Below are positions 7,606 to 16,968 of a stretch of 44,513 bases of DNA, in pieces. Each line of letters starts with the position of its first letter. Positions within the stretch are counted from its first letter, which is position 1. The stretch is from Lachnospiraceae bacterium (GTDB taxonomy: Bacteria > Bacillota > Clostridia > Lachnospirales > Lachnospiraceae), in assembly GCA_017553035.1 (NCBI GenBank), contig JAFZNE010000017.1, positions 1-44,513 on the forward strand, read 5' to 3'. The notes under the pieces are model-generated. The model saw only the letters and a program-made list of their open reading frames with translations. It was not told where the DNA came from and searched no databases. The position numbers and the translations under genes are program-made.

Positions 7606-10600
7606 CTACACTTTCATCCAGTCAAACAGCGAAAGCTGATCGGACTCGGGCAGATCGCCGAATATATGATATTTCTCCATCAGCGCGACAAGCGAATCTC
7701 CGATCTTGCAGCGCTTCTTCAGGTCTGCCTTCGAACTGAACTTGCCGAGGCTTGCGGCATACTCGATCTGCTCGGCTGCTTTTTCGCCGAGTCCCGCAAT
7801 GGATGTCAGCGACGGCATGATCTTCCCGTCTATGATCTGGAAATGCCTTGCTTTTGCCCTGTAAATATCGATCGGCATGAAATCATAGCCTCTTGCATAC
7901 ATTTCCTGAACGATCTTCATATCTTCAAGTTCTTCGATGTCTTTATTGCCTGCGACCTTTGATGAGTCGCCGGAATCACCTGCATCCGCAGTCTCAGTTT
8001 CATCGACCGGCGCTTTTCCCTGATCGTCGCCTCCATGGATCAGCTTTTTGGTTTCCTTCATGTTCTTCAGCAGAACTTCCTTGCCCTGAGCCATCTTCTC
8101 ATAATCAAACGCCTTAGCCCTGATGCTGAAATATGCGGCATAATAAGCAAGCGGATAATTGATCTTGAAATACCCGATCCTGATAGCCATCATGATATAT
8201 GCGCAGGCATGAGCCTTCGGGAACATATACTTGATCTTCTTGCAGGACTCAAGATACCATTCCGGAACATCATGTTCACGCATTACTGCTTCAAACTCAT
8301 CCGTCAGACCCTTACCCTTACGTACCGCTTCCATGATCTTAAATGACTTGCCGGGTTCAATGCCCATCCTTATCAGATAAGTCATGATCTCATCACGTGT
8401 ACATATCGCGGTCGTCAGCGTACAATCACCGTTCTGGATGTAATACTGCGCATTACCGAGCCATACATCGGTTCCGTGCGAAAGGCCCGATATTTTCATC
8501 ATATCCGAGAAGTTCTTCGGTTTTGTATCGCGAAGCATCTGCATTACGAACTTTGTACCAAGCTCGGGAAGTCCCAGGCTGCCAAGGTCTGTTCCGTCGA
8601 TATCTTCGGGCTTGATCCCGAGTTTTTCGGTCGATGAAAACAGTGAAATAACATCTGGGTTATCCATGCGGATCGACTTGGCATCCACTCCGGTCAGATC
8701 TTCTAGCATCCTTATCATTGTCGGATCATCGTGCCCGAGAATATCAAGCTTGAGCAGGTTATGGTCGATCGAATGATAATCAAAATGCGTTGTAACGATC
8801 GGAACATCCTTGTTGGCCGGGTGCTGGACCGGAGTAAAGGTATTGATATCCTCACCTATCGGAAGGACAACGATACCGCCGGGATGCTGACCTGTAGTCC
8901 TCTTGACATCGATACAGCCGGAAGCCATCCTGAAAAGTTCGGGATCATTGACCGTCATCGCATGCTCATCGCAATATTTCCTGGCATATGCTACCGCCGT
9001 TTTATCCGCGACAGTACCAACAGTCCCTGCTTTAAAAGTCTGACCGGCTCCGAAAATAACTTCGGTATAATCATGAGCCTTGGACTGATATTCACCCGAA
9101 AAATTCAGGTCGATATCCGGCTCTTTATCGCCGTTAAACCCGAGGAATGTCTCAAAAGGTATATTCTGCCCCTGTTTGATCAGAGGTTCACCGCATACCG
9201 GACATTTCATATCGGGAAGATCGAATCCCGAGAATTGTCCGAATTCCTTTATCGTATCCGAATCAAAATCTATATAATGGCATTTCTTGCAGTAATAATG
9301 CGCCGGGAGCGGATTAACCTCGGTAATACCGGCCATCGTGGCAACAAACGACGATCCTACGGAACCACGCGAACCTACCAGATAGCCGTCTTCATTGGAT
9401 TTCCACACCAGCTTCTGCGCGATGATATACATTACCGCAAACCCGTTTTTTATGATGGAATTCAGCTCTCTGTCAAGCCTTTCGCGGATCACGGGATGGA
9501 GGTTCTCCCCATACGTCTCGGTAACCTTGCGTTCACATATCTCACGCAGCGTCTTGTCCGAATCCTCGATCACGGGCGGACACTTATCGGGTCTTACAGG
9601 CTTGATCCGGTCGCACATGTCGAATACCTTGTTTGGGTTGGTCACAACGACTTCATATGCCTTTTCATCCCCGAGGTATCTGCATTCTTCTATCATTTCC
9701 GCAGTTGTATGCAAGAATAGTGGAGCCTGTCGGTCGGCATCTTCAAATCCTTTTGAGTACATCAGTACTCTTCTGAATACCTCATCCTCCGGATTGATGA
9801 AATGCACATCACAGGTCGCTATACAAAGCTTTCCGTCAGCTTCGGCAAGTTCGACGATCTTCCTGTTGACGGTCCTTAGATCTTCATCCGAATTGACTTC
9901 CGGAAAATGATCATCTTCGATCATGTATCTGTTATTTCCGATCTGCTGGATCTCATAATAGTCGTAAAATTTTGCTATCCTTGCGATCTCTTCGGCGGGT
10001 TTGTTATGAACCACGGCTCTGAACAATTCTCCTGCTTCACACGCCGAACCTACGATTATCCCTTCCCTGTATTTTGCAAGAAGCGATTTCGGTATTCTCG
10101 GACGTCTCGAATAATAATTCAGATGGGATTCCGATACCAGCCTGTACAGATTGATCCTGCCCAGATCATTTTTAGCCAGCAGGATGATATGATACATCGG
10201 CATTTTCAACAGGTCTTCCCTGCTGTATGTACCATCTTCCTGCTTTGTGCATGTGACCGTATTCCCGTGCGATGTCGTAAAAGTCACGCTGTCAGGCTCG
10301 TCATCCACGATATATCCTTCGCACCCGTAGATGACCTTAAACTCTTCGGCCTGCTTCTTCTTATCTCCCTCGCTCTTTTTGATCAGATCATCAACTGTAT
10401 GCAGCGCATCGGTAAAGCCCTGAACCACGCCGTGATCAGTAAGCGCAATTCCTTTGTGCCCCCATTTTAACGCAGTCTTGATCAGATCTTTGACAGAAGC
10501 CACTCCGTCCATGTCGCTCATCTTCGAATGGCAATGCAGCTCGATGCGCTTAACATCGGCATTGTCCATTCTTTTTACACGAAAATCATCCTCCGGCTTG

Positions 10601-11883
10601 ATACCTTCTATATGCTGGAAAATAACATCCTTCGCATAAGAATCGTATTCAGGCACACCTTTTACGCGTAAGAATGACCCGGGTTTAAAGTTACCCTTGA
10701 TCTGCTCATATTCATCGGCTGCAAGGAATATCTTGCAGCGTATCGAATAAGTAAAATCGGTGATATCAAAACTCAGGATTATCTTGCCGTTGCGGGTTTC
10801 CTTGGTTTCCGGATCGCGAAGCACCATGCCGCGGATCACACATACGCCGATCCCTTCGTAAATATCGGAAATCGGTGAAATATCTCCTTCGGTATTTCTT
10901 GCGTAAATAACGTCCGGATCATCCTTCGGCACCTGCTTGCGGGTAAATTTGGAGCTGTTGTATCTGCCCTTTCCTTTTTCAAATTCTCCGGTTTTACCGT
11001 ATTTATCTGATTTTTGATTGTCGGCTTTTTTGGTATTATCTGCCTTTTTGTCATCGGCTGACTTTTTGTTTTTATCTGAGATAGTACTTTCAGCGGTTTT
11101 AAAAACGTTGATATCTTTGTGGTTCCCGTCAGACTGTGATATCCCGCTCGCAGATGATCCTGTGCTTTCGTTTGTTTTTCCCGTATCATTGCCATGGTTT
11201 CCTGCAGCGATACCATTTTCACCCGAATCATCGTATCCCTGATCATTTTCCGTTTGATCCTTCATTTCAGACGATGCTTCATCTGTTTCATCGGACCTCT
11301 TACCGAATAATTCCTGGGCTTCCTTAATATAGTTTTCCATGTCAGAAAAATATTTATTTGCATATTTCTGCGAATCTTCTTCAACCTTATCATGACGGAA
11401 TTCATAGGCGCAGGTAACCTTTGAGGAAAACATTTCCTCCCACATTTCTTCGATCAATGCGCACATACTTCCGACACGGTTCCTTATGATCGGCGTATCA
11501 CTGACCGCAACGGTGATCACACCGTCAGAAGCGCTTACTTTCGAATTGCGGTAAGTATCACCGAAGACCGGACTTACCGAATAGATCTCCGAATTAAGAT
11601 AATGATGGTATTTTTCCCATAACTCATTAAAGCTGCGGCCTTTTGCAAAGCTGTAGCTTATTTTAAGTCGTATGTTATTGTAACCCGAATCCATGTAACA
11701 CTTCGTCACAGAATTCTCGATCTTCCTTATGTTATCTCTGGGAATATAATCGTCCGCTTCCAGATAAAACTCCACTATGTTCGAATCTGACAGTTTTTTG
11801 TAACTCTGTATACGGACTTTTTCAAAAAGCTTTTTCAGCTTAAGATCAACATGTACCGTGTCAAAAAACTCAAAAAACAGCAC
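7606..11883 (-). CDS. polC: DNA polymerase III PolC-type alpha subunit, without the usual exonuclease insertion
   Basis: The main replicative polymerase, 1425 residues. Seen in order: N-terminal domain (1-195); an extra low-complexity Asp/Lys/Ser/Asn linker (about 195-318); OB domain (about 340-430); first half of PHP (ELHCHSKMSDMDG near 448, LTDHGVVQGF near 481); PHP remainder; SRGSVGSSF (about 838-846); zinc ribbon CKKC...CPVC (about 865-897); catalytic PDIDLNFSG (about 922-930); and C-terminal clamp motif QLSLF. In B. subtilis PolC a DEDD 3'-5' exonuclease of about 170 residues splits the PHP domain. Here about 35 unrelated residues (about 530-565) take its place. A second Asp/Gly/Ser-rich insert lies at about 1279-1322. 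Translation starts at GTG, nine bases after AAGGGG. It is last in the pyrH-polC gene run. Confidence 0.96.
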   Translation of the reverse strand: MLFFEFFDTVHVDLKLKKLFEKVRIQSYKKLSDSNIVEFYLEADDYIPRDNIRKIENSVTKCYMDSGYNNIRLKISYSFAKGRSFNELWEKYHHYLNSEIYSVSPVFGDTYRNSKVSASDGVITVAVSDTPIIRNRVGSMCALIEEMWEEMFSSKVTCAYEFRHDKVEEDSQKYANKYFSDMENYIKEAQELFGKRSDETDEASSEMKDQTENDQGYDDSGENGIAAGNHGNDTGKTNESTGSSASGISQSDGNHKDINVFKTAESTISDKNKKSADDKKADNTKKADNQKSDKYGKTGEFEKGKGRYNSSKFTRKQVPKDDPDVIYARNTEGDISPISDIYEGIGVCVIRGMVLRDPETKETRNGKIILSFDITDFTYSIRCKIFLAADEYEQIKGNFKPGSFLRVKGVPEYDSYAKDVIFQHIEGIKPEDDFRVKRMDNADVKRIELHCHSKMSDMDGVASVKDLIKTALKWGHKGIALTDHGVVQGFTDALHTVDDLIKKSEGDKKKQAEEFKVIYGCEGYIVDDEPDSVTFTTSHGNTVTCTKQEDGTYSREDLLKMPMYHIILLAKNDLGRINLYRLVSESHLNYYSRRPRIPKSLLAKYREGIIVGSACEAGELFRAVVHNKPAEEIARIAKFYDYYEIQQIGNNRYMIEDDHFPEVNSDEDLRTVNRKIVELAEADGKLCIATCDVHFINPEDEVFRRVLMYSKGFEDADRQAPLFLHTTAEMIEECRYLGDEKAYEVVVTNPNKVFDMCDRIKPVRPDKCPPVIEDSDKTLREICERKVTETYGENLHPVIRERLDRELNSIIKNGFAVMYIIAQKLVWKSNEDGYLVGSRGSVGSSFVATMAGITEVNPLPAHYYCKKCHYIDFDSDTIKEFGQFSGFDLPDMKCPVCGEPLIKQGQNIPFETFLGFNGDKEPDIDLNFSGEYQSKAHDYTEVIFGAGQTFKAGTVGTVADKTAVAYARKYCDEHAMTVNDPELFRMASGCIDVKRTTGQHPGGIVVLPIGEDINTFTPVQHPANKDVPIVTTHFDYHSIDHNLLKLDILGHDDPTMIRMLEDLTGVDAKSIRMDNPDVISLFSSTEKLGIKPEDIDGTDLGSLGLPELGTKFVMQMLRDTKPKNFSDMMKISGLSHGTDVWLGNAQYYIQNGDCTLTTAICTRDEIMTYLIRMGIEPGKSFKIMEAVRKGKGLTDEFEAVMREHDVPEWYLESCKKIKYMFPKAHACAYIMMAIRIGYFKINYPLAYYAAYFSIRAKAFDYEKMAQGKEVLLKNMKETKKLIHGGDDQGKAPVDETETADAGDSGDSSKVAGNKDIEELEDMKIVQEMYARGYDFMPIDIYRAKARHFQIIDGKIMPSLTSIAGLGEKAAEQIEYAASLGKFSSKADLKKRCKIGDSLVALMEKYHIFGDLPESDQLSLFDWMKV

Positions 11884-11971
11884 TTACCATAACCCCTTTC
11901 AGTTGTACCCCGAATCACGCCCGATCTGTTTGATCCGGCTAATTCAACTTCTTCATCCGCAGATCTGCCGA

Positions 11972-13051
11972 TCAAATCTTATCTCCGGCCATTTCGTCCA
12001 AAATACATCTAAGTTCGTCGATCAGCCATTCTTCGGGCACCTTCTTTAAGATTTCACCCTTCTTGAAAATAAGACCTTCTCCGTGTCCTCCGGCAATACC
12101 AATATCAGCTTCGCGTGCTTCTCCGGGGCCGTTTACGGCACAGCCCATGACAGCAAGCTTGATGTCCAGGTCATAACCCGCTACCAGCTTCTCAACCTTG
12201 CCCGCAAGCCCTATAAGATCGATCTGTGTTCTTCCGCATGTCGGGCAGGAAACCACCTCTATTCCCGTTTTGTTAAGGCCCAGTGACCGCAGTATCTGTT
12301 TTGCGGAACGAACTTCTTCAACGGGGTCTGCAGTCAGAGAAACACGTATAGTATCCCCTATGCCTTCGTACAGGATGATCCCGATCCCGACGGCCGATTT
12401 AATATTACCGTTAATGACCGATCCGGTTTCGGTAATGCCTACATGAAGCGGATGATCCGTCCTGTCTGCGATCAGCTCGTGTGCCTTGACCGAAGTCATG
12501 ACATCTGATGCTTTTATGCTTATCACAATATCATGAAAATCCATGGATTCAAGTATTTCCACCTGTCCGAGCGCACTTTCCGCAAGCCCCTCAGGTGTTA
12601 CTTTTCCGTATTTTTCAAGATATTTCTTTTCAAGCGATCCCGAATTAACTCCGACCCTTATCGGAACATGATGCGCCTTTGCAGCTTCCACGACCGCCTT
12701 TACGTTCTCTGTGCTCCCGATGTTTCCGGGATTGATGCGGATCTTGTCGGCACCGTTCTCGATAGCTGCAACGGCCAGCTTGTAGTCAAAATGAATATCG
12801 GCAACGATCGGTATGTCTATCTGTTTCTTTATCTCGCGGAATGCATGCGCGGCCTCCATTGTAGGAACAGCACACCTTATGATGTCACATCCTTCAGCTG
12901 TCAGCCTGCGGATCTGATCGACAGTTGAAGCAACATCCTCGGTCTTCGTATTGGTCATTGATTGTATGGCTATCCTGTTACCGCCGCCTATCTTAACCTG
13001 TCCGATGCTTATTTCATGTGACTTACGTCTTTTAATGTTGGCGTTATCCAT
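11972..13051 (-). CDS. ispG: 4-hydroxy-3-methylbut-2-enyl diphosphate synthase
   Basis: IspG (GcpE) is the iron-sulfur enzyme that turns methylerythritol cyclodiphosphate into HMBPP, the sixth step of the MEP isoprenoid pathway. The 359-residue protein has the TIM-barrel start VKIGGGNRIAIQSMTNT and the three cluster cysteines Cys269, Cys272 (SCPTCGRT) and Cys304 (MGCAVNGPGEA), with Glu311 as the fourth ligand typical of the family. Length and motifs are those of the short bacterial form. GAGG precedes the ATG. It follows rseP by 77 bases and precedes polC by 88 bases. With dxr upstream, two MEP-pathway genes share the operon. Confidence 0.97.
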   Translation of the reverse strand: MDNANIKRRKSHEISIGQVKIGGGNRIAIQSMTNTKTEDVASTVDQIRRLTAEGCDIIRCAVPTMEAAHAFREIKKQIDIPIVADIHFDYKLAVAAIENGADKIRINPGNIGSTENVKAVVEAAKAHHVPIRVGVNSGSLEKKYLEKYGKVTPEGLAESALGQVEILESMDFHDIVISIKASDVMTSVKAHELIADRTDHPLHVGITETGSVINGNIKSAVGIGIILYEGIGDTIRVSLTADPVEEVRSAKQILRSLGLNKTGIEVVSCPTCGRTQIDLIGLAGKVEKLVAGYDLDIKLAVMGCAVNGPGEAREADIGIAGGHGEGLIFKKGEILKKVPEEWLIDELRCILDEMAGDKI

Positions 13052-13128
13052 GCAAACCTCGTTTCTTGCTTAAATTTTAATAATTTAATTATTCAGGATC
13101 CAATCCATTTATTATCCATCCCGGATGG

Positions 13129-14439
13129 CTACCTGAAGAAAACATTTCTGATATCATTAAAGAATATGAATACCATAAGGATCATCAGAACTATAATGCC
13201 GATAGCGTGAACCATGCCTTCCTTCTCGGGAGGAACCGGCTTGCCGCGGATCAGCTCAATAATGATAAATATCAGTCTGCCACCGTCGAGTGCCGGTATC
13301 GGAAGCAGGTTCATGACTCCGAGGTTGGCGCTGAGCAGTATCGCCCAGTTCATGAGATTCAGGATTACATAGAGAATTCCGTCGCTCTTCGATTGTTCAA
13401 CCGTATTCTCCAGTTCCGAAACTATCCTCACCGGTCCGCCCAGATCATCAGATTTGAGCTTGCCCCTGAACAGGAGTCCGAGACTCTTGACAGTATTTAC
13501 GATCCAGTAACGTACTTCAATAAGCGAGTACTTGATAACTTTAAGCGGAGAAGTCTTCTCCCTTACGTTTGCATTGTATGTAAAACCGGATGAATAGCTT
13601 TCAACGTATCCCGGTACCACTTCAAGATCGAAAGTCGCTCCGCCTCTTTCAAAAGTGACCTTTAAGGCGCTGCCGTCGAGCGGATTCATTGTAATATATT
13701 CGTTAAACTCTTTTCCGCTCGAGATCGTCTTTCCGTTGATCCCAACGATCACATCATCGGCTTTCACTCCGGCCGCCTCAAAAACGCCGCCGCTCACGAG
13801 TGAGCTTATTTTACAGGGATTTTCATCCGCGTTATAGTAAAACCCGAGCTTGTACGGGTTGGACATTATCGGAGTAAGAGTTGTTGAATATTCCTCACCG
13901 TTTCTCAGATATTTAACTTCAACACTATCCTGCCCCAGCTCGTTAAATGTAAAATACGCTGCCAGATCCCTGCCGATGGAAACATTTTTATTATCAAAGC
14001 TTGTAATAATATCTCCGCGCTCAAGACCTGCGATCTCGGCCGCTCCGCCGGGGGTGACCGATGTAACGTAAGCAGGGTCATATCCGACAATGCTTATGAC
14101 GATGATCGCCACAACAAATGCCAGTATGAAATTGAAGAACGGGCCGGCAAATATCGTCGCGAGCCTTGCCCACGGTCCTTTCGACGTAAATGCTCTTTCG
14201 TCATCGGTTACCTCTCCGTTCTCACCGAGCATTTTGCATGCTCCGCCGAAGAGGATCAGCCTGATGCTGTACTCCGTTTCTCCGATCTTGAATTTACACA
14301 ATTTCGGTCCGAATCCCACCTGAAATTCCGGAACCGCGATCCCATTTGCCTTGGCAACGATCAAATGTCCGAACTCATGGAACACGATGATAATACAGAA
14401 TATCAGTATTCCTATGAGTATGCTGACTACGGTGCTCAT
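13129..14439 (-). CDS. rseP: RseP/RasP site-2 zinc metalloprotease
   Basis: An intramembrane protease that cuts transmembrane anti-sigma factors and leftover signal peptides. The 436-residue protein has the active-site HEFGH (His21, Glu22, His25) in the first membrane helix and the late NLLPIPALDGGRL segment whose Asp completes the zinc site. Between them are two PDZ-like domains: one starting near PAYVTSVTPGGAAEIAG, the second near CKISSLVSGGVFEAAG. Two PDZ domains make it longer than the single-PDZ Bacillus RasP. The C-terminus is hydrophobic and ends with a membrane helix. The start is supported by AAAGGA nine bases upstream. It sits 21 bases after dxr in the conserved dxr-rseP-ispG order. 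Confidence 0.95.
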   Translation of the reverse strand: MSTVVSILIGILIFCIIIVFHEFGHLIVAKANGIAVPEFQVGFGPKLCKFKIGETEYSIRLILFGGACKMLGENGEVTDDERAFTSKGPWARLATIFAGPFFNFILAFVVAIIVISIVGYDPAYVTSVTPGGAAEIAGLERGDIITSFDNKNVSIGRDLAAYFTFNELGQDSVEVKYLRNGEEYSTTLTPIMSNPYKLGFYYNADENPCKISSLVSGGVFEAAGVKADDVIVGINGKTISSGKEFNEYITMNPLDGSALKVTFERGGATFDLEVVPGYVESYSSGFTYNANVREKTSPLKVIKYSLIEVRYWIVNTVKSLGLLFRGKLKSDDLGGPVRIVSELENTVEQSKSDGILYVILNLMNWAILLSANLGVMNLLPIPALDGGRLIFIIIELIRGKPVPPEKEGMVHAIGIIVLMILMVFIFFNDIRNVFFR

Positions 14440-14460
14440 TGTAAAACTATCCTTTCACAG

Positions 14461-15660
14461 TTATTTCTTGTAAATTATTTTTTCTCCGGCCGTTTCATAT
14501 GTCCATCTTTCGGTTTCCAGGATCTCCTCCAGAGACGGCTCCGGAATGTTTGTATGCCTGTCCATACAATATCGGATCATATCATAAATATCGGTAAAAC
14601 CGATCTGTCCGTTAAGGAATCTTGCTACCGCAAATTCGTTGGCCGCGTTAAATACGGTACATATACTTCCGCCCTGCCTGATCGCATCCAGTCCCAGACG
14701 CAGACCGCGGAAAGTATCATAATCGGGCTTATCGAACTCAAGGCCGCTTAGTTCTAAAAGATCCAGCTTCTTTTCATTTTCATCAAGATGTTTCCTGTCC
14801 GGGTAATACAGTGCATACCTGATCGGAAGCCTCATATCGGGCAGTCCGAGCTGTGCTATTATCGATCCGTCATGAAATTGCACCGCAGAATGTATAATGC
14901 TCTTCGGCTGGATCAAAATTCTTATCCGGTCCGGTTCAATTCCGAACAGCCACCTGGCCTCCATAACTTCAAGAGCCTTGTTAACCATCGTTGCCGAATC
15001 GATGGTGATCTTGTTACCCATATTCCAATTTGGATGTTTCAGCGCATCTGCCGCTGTCTTGGTCCTGAGCTCGTCATATGTCATTCCTCTGAACGGCCCA
15101 CCGGATGCGGTAAGCAGGATACAGTCAATATCTGCATTGTACGGATAACTCCCGTCCGGTCCCTTATGTCCCTGAAGGCACTGGAATATCGCAGAATGTT
15201 CGCTGTCGATAGGAAACAGCCTGACATTCTTTTCTGCCAGCAGCGGCATGATCAGATGGCCTGCGGTCACCAGTGTTTCTTTATTGGCGAGTGCAACATC
15301 ACATCCTGAATTGATCGCCGCAATGGTAGGACGTATTCCAATCATTCCGACAAGCGCGGTAACAACCAGATCGTTTTCGGGATCCGATGCCAGTTCGATC
15401 AGGCCTTCCATACCGCTCAGCACATTGACGCCTGTGTCCCCAATCTTTGCCTTGAGTTCTTCGGCTTTATCCTCATCATATACGCAGACTTTCTCGGGTT
15501 TAAAGCATCTGATCTGTTCTTCCAGCAGCCCGATGCTGCTCTTGGCAGCAAGCGATCTTATCCTGAACCCTCCGTATGTCCGGACGGTCTCTAAAGTCTG
15601 CCTTCCGATCGATCCCGTCGACCCCAGGATGCACAGATTGCGTATGCCGGCGTTCTTCAT
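14461..15660 (-). CDS. dxr: 1-deoxy-D-xylulose 5-phosphate reductoisomerase
   Basis: Dxr makes methylerythritol 4-phosphate from deoxyxylulose phosphate with NADPH, the committed step of the MEP pathway. The 399-residue protein opens with the NADPH-binding GSTGSIG (13-19) and carries ALANKETLVTAG, the metal/substrate motif PIDSEHSAIFQCL, and LTASGGPFR. Length fits the family. The Rossmann strand begins at residue 8, so the annotated ATG must be close to the true start even though the nearest Shine-Dalgarno-like sequence is rather far upstream. A 447-base gap with a large palindrome separates it from cdsA, which suggests the operon may be divided or re-initiated here. Confidence 0.97.
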   Translation of the reverse strand: MKNAGIRNLCILGSTGSIGRQTLETVRTYGGFRIRSLAAKSSIGLLEEQIRCFKPEKVCVYDEDKAEELKAKIGDTGVNVLSGMEGLIELASDPENDLVVTALVGMIGIRPTIAAINSGCDVALANKETLVTAGHLIMPLLAEKNVRLFPIDSEHSAIFQCLQGHKGPDGSYPYNADIDCILLTASGGPFRGMTYDELRTKTAADALKHPNWNMGNKITIDSATMVNKALEVMEARWLFGIEPDRIRILIQPKSIIHSAVQFHDGSIIAQLGLPDMRLPIRYALYYPDRKHLDENEKKLDLLELSGLEFDKPDYDTFRGLRLGLDAIRQGGSICTVFNAANEFAVARFLNGQIGFTDIYDMIRYCMDRHTNIPEPSLEEILETERWTYETAGEKIIYKK

Positions 15661-16107
15661 AATGCTCTTGGTTGTCCTTTCTGCGAACTGTAAACTTCAT
15701 CTTTTGATCCGTTTTTCTTTTCCGGGTTTCCATATGGAATATGTTTCGGCAAACGGCTTCCGCGTGAAGAACTTCAAAGACTCTTCTCAAAAGCCCACCC
15801 GTTTGAAAAAATCGCAAAACTCGCTAACGCTCAGACAGTTGCGATTTTTTCAAATGTGCTTTTTCGAACAGTCTAAGAAGTTCTAACAACTTGTTTACAA
15901 ATGAGCAAGCTCATTTGCGATTGTTTGCCCGAAACACATCCATATGGAAACCCTGGATGGGACACATCTACAGTAAAAAATATACTATCGATTTTGGTAG
16001 CTTATATCTATAAAACAAATTCGTAAATCAGACATAAGCATCCCAAACAGTGATTTTGTCATAAATTTCTGTTGTTTCAGCCATGACGGTGGCCATATAA
16101 CTGCCTC
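15661..16107. other. 447-base gap between cdsA and dxr
   Basis: No gene was found. The gap is dominated by the palindrome at 15722-15956. The remaining 150 bases next to cdsA are A/T-rich; a promoter for dxr may lie there (for example TATAAG on the minus strand near 16010), but no convincing -35/-10 pair was found. Confidence 0.6.
15722..15956. repeat. 235-bp imperfect palindrome (possible MITE-like or structured element)
   Basis: The two halves are imperfect reverse complements along their whole length. Outer arms: GGTTTCCATATGGA near 15725 against TCCATATGGAAACC near 15951, continuing through GTTTCGG..CAAAC. Middle arms: GAACTTC..AGACT against AGTCT..GAAGTTC. Inner arms: a perfect 16-bp TTTGAAAAAATCGCAA (15812-15827) and its complement (15839-15854) around an 11-base loop. 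A separate small hairpin, AAATGAGC-AA-GCTCATTT, sits inside the right arm. No target-site duplication was seen at the edges. It may be a dispersed repeat or a large structured RNA; neither can be confirmed from one copy. Confidence 0.75.
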
Positions 16108-16968
16108 TCAAGCCTGAATTAACACCGCCAGATAGTACACAATCGGCGCTATGAAGATCACACTGTCGAACCTGTCGAGCACGCCGCCGTGGCCGGGGAT
16201 CAGCCGTCCGTAATCCTTTATGTTCTTGTCGCGTTTGATCGCGCTGGCCGCGAGATCACCGATCATGGAAACAACGGAAGCAACCGCACTTATGATCGCA
16301 AAATCAAGAACGGGATTGTTGAAGAATTCACTGAGCTGGTCTTTGAAAACGAGCGAATAGATTACTCCGATCAGGACCGCTCCGACAACTCCACCGATAA
16401 ATCCCTCAAGCGATTTCTTGGGACTGAGCACCGGCACGATCTTATGCTTGCCGATCTTTCGACCGACAAGATATGCGGAAGTATCGGCACCCCACGAACC
16501 GATGAATATCAGCCAGACAGTGTATGCGCCGCCGTCTGTTATCCTCAGTCTGAAAATGCATGACAGTGTGAACGCAACATAGAATAATCCGAAGAAGATC
16601 ATGGAAATCTGCTCGGAATTATGCTTGGGGAATCCGAATACGTAAAATGCGAGCAGTATGATCAGGAATCCTATTACCAGCAATGCAAGGTATTTCTCAT
16701 CCTGAAAGCTCTCATTTTTAAAAATATAACCGAGCAGAACAAGTACATACCAGCCGGTCGCAGCAAGGTAACCGGTAAATGCAGCCGGTGCTTTATGAAC
16801 ATTCACGGCTCTGTACAGTTCTATAAGACCGATCAGTGTTACGATCAGGGAAACGCCCCACAGCACATATCCGCCCAAAACAATGGATGCGACGGTTATA
16901 ACCATCAGGATCGCTCCGCTGCGAAATCTGATCCAGAATGATCTGTCATTATTAATGTCACCGGCCAT
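16108..16968 (-). CDS. cdsA: Phosphatidate cytidylyltransferase
   Basis: CdsA makes CDP-diacylglycerol from phosphatidate and CTP, the branch point of phospholipid synthesis. The 286-residue protein is almost entirely membrane helices and ends in the CDP-diglyceride synthetase signature, here KRDKNIKDYGRLIPGHGGVLDRFDS near residues 240-265. It also has the upstream GRKIGKHKIVPVLSPKKSLEGFIGG segment. Its start codon overlaps the uppS stop codon by one base (TAATG), so the two genes are translationally coupled. The order uppS-cdsA is the one usual in Firmicutes. Confidence 0.96.
   Translation of the reverse strand: MAGDINNDRSFWIRFRSGAILMVITVASIVLGGYVLWGVSLIVTLIGLIELYRAVNVHKAPAAFTGYLAATGWYVLVLLGYIFKNESFQDEKYLALLVIGFLIILLAFYVFGFPKHNSEQISMIFFGLFYVAFTLSCIFRLRITDGGAYTVWLIFIGSWGADTSAYLVGRKIGKHKIVPVLSPKKSLEGFIGGVVGAVLIGVIYSLVFKDQLSEFFNNPVLDFAIISAVASVVSMIGDLAASAIKRDKNIKDYGRLIPGHGGVLDRFDSVIFIAPIVYYLAVLIQA

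Noticed and set aside
8731-9720. 329-codon plus-strand open frame opposite polC
   Set aside because: It overlaps conserved polymerase sequence and has no recognisable domain or translation signal.
7606-11883. Frameshift or assembly error as the cause of the missing PolC exonuclease
   Set aside because: The frame is open without interruption and the flanking PHP halves join in frame; no exonuclease motif appears in the other frames around 10185-10300. Only read data could exclude a precise in-frame assembly loss.
13082-13128. Small CCATC/GGATGG dyad between rseP and ispG as a terminator
   Set aside because: The stem is short and has no T run on the minus strand, and the two genes are normally co-transcribed.
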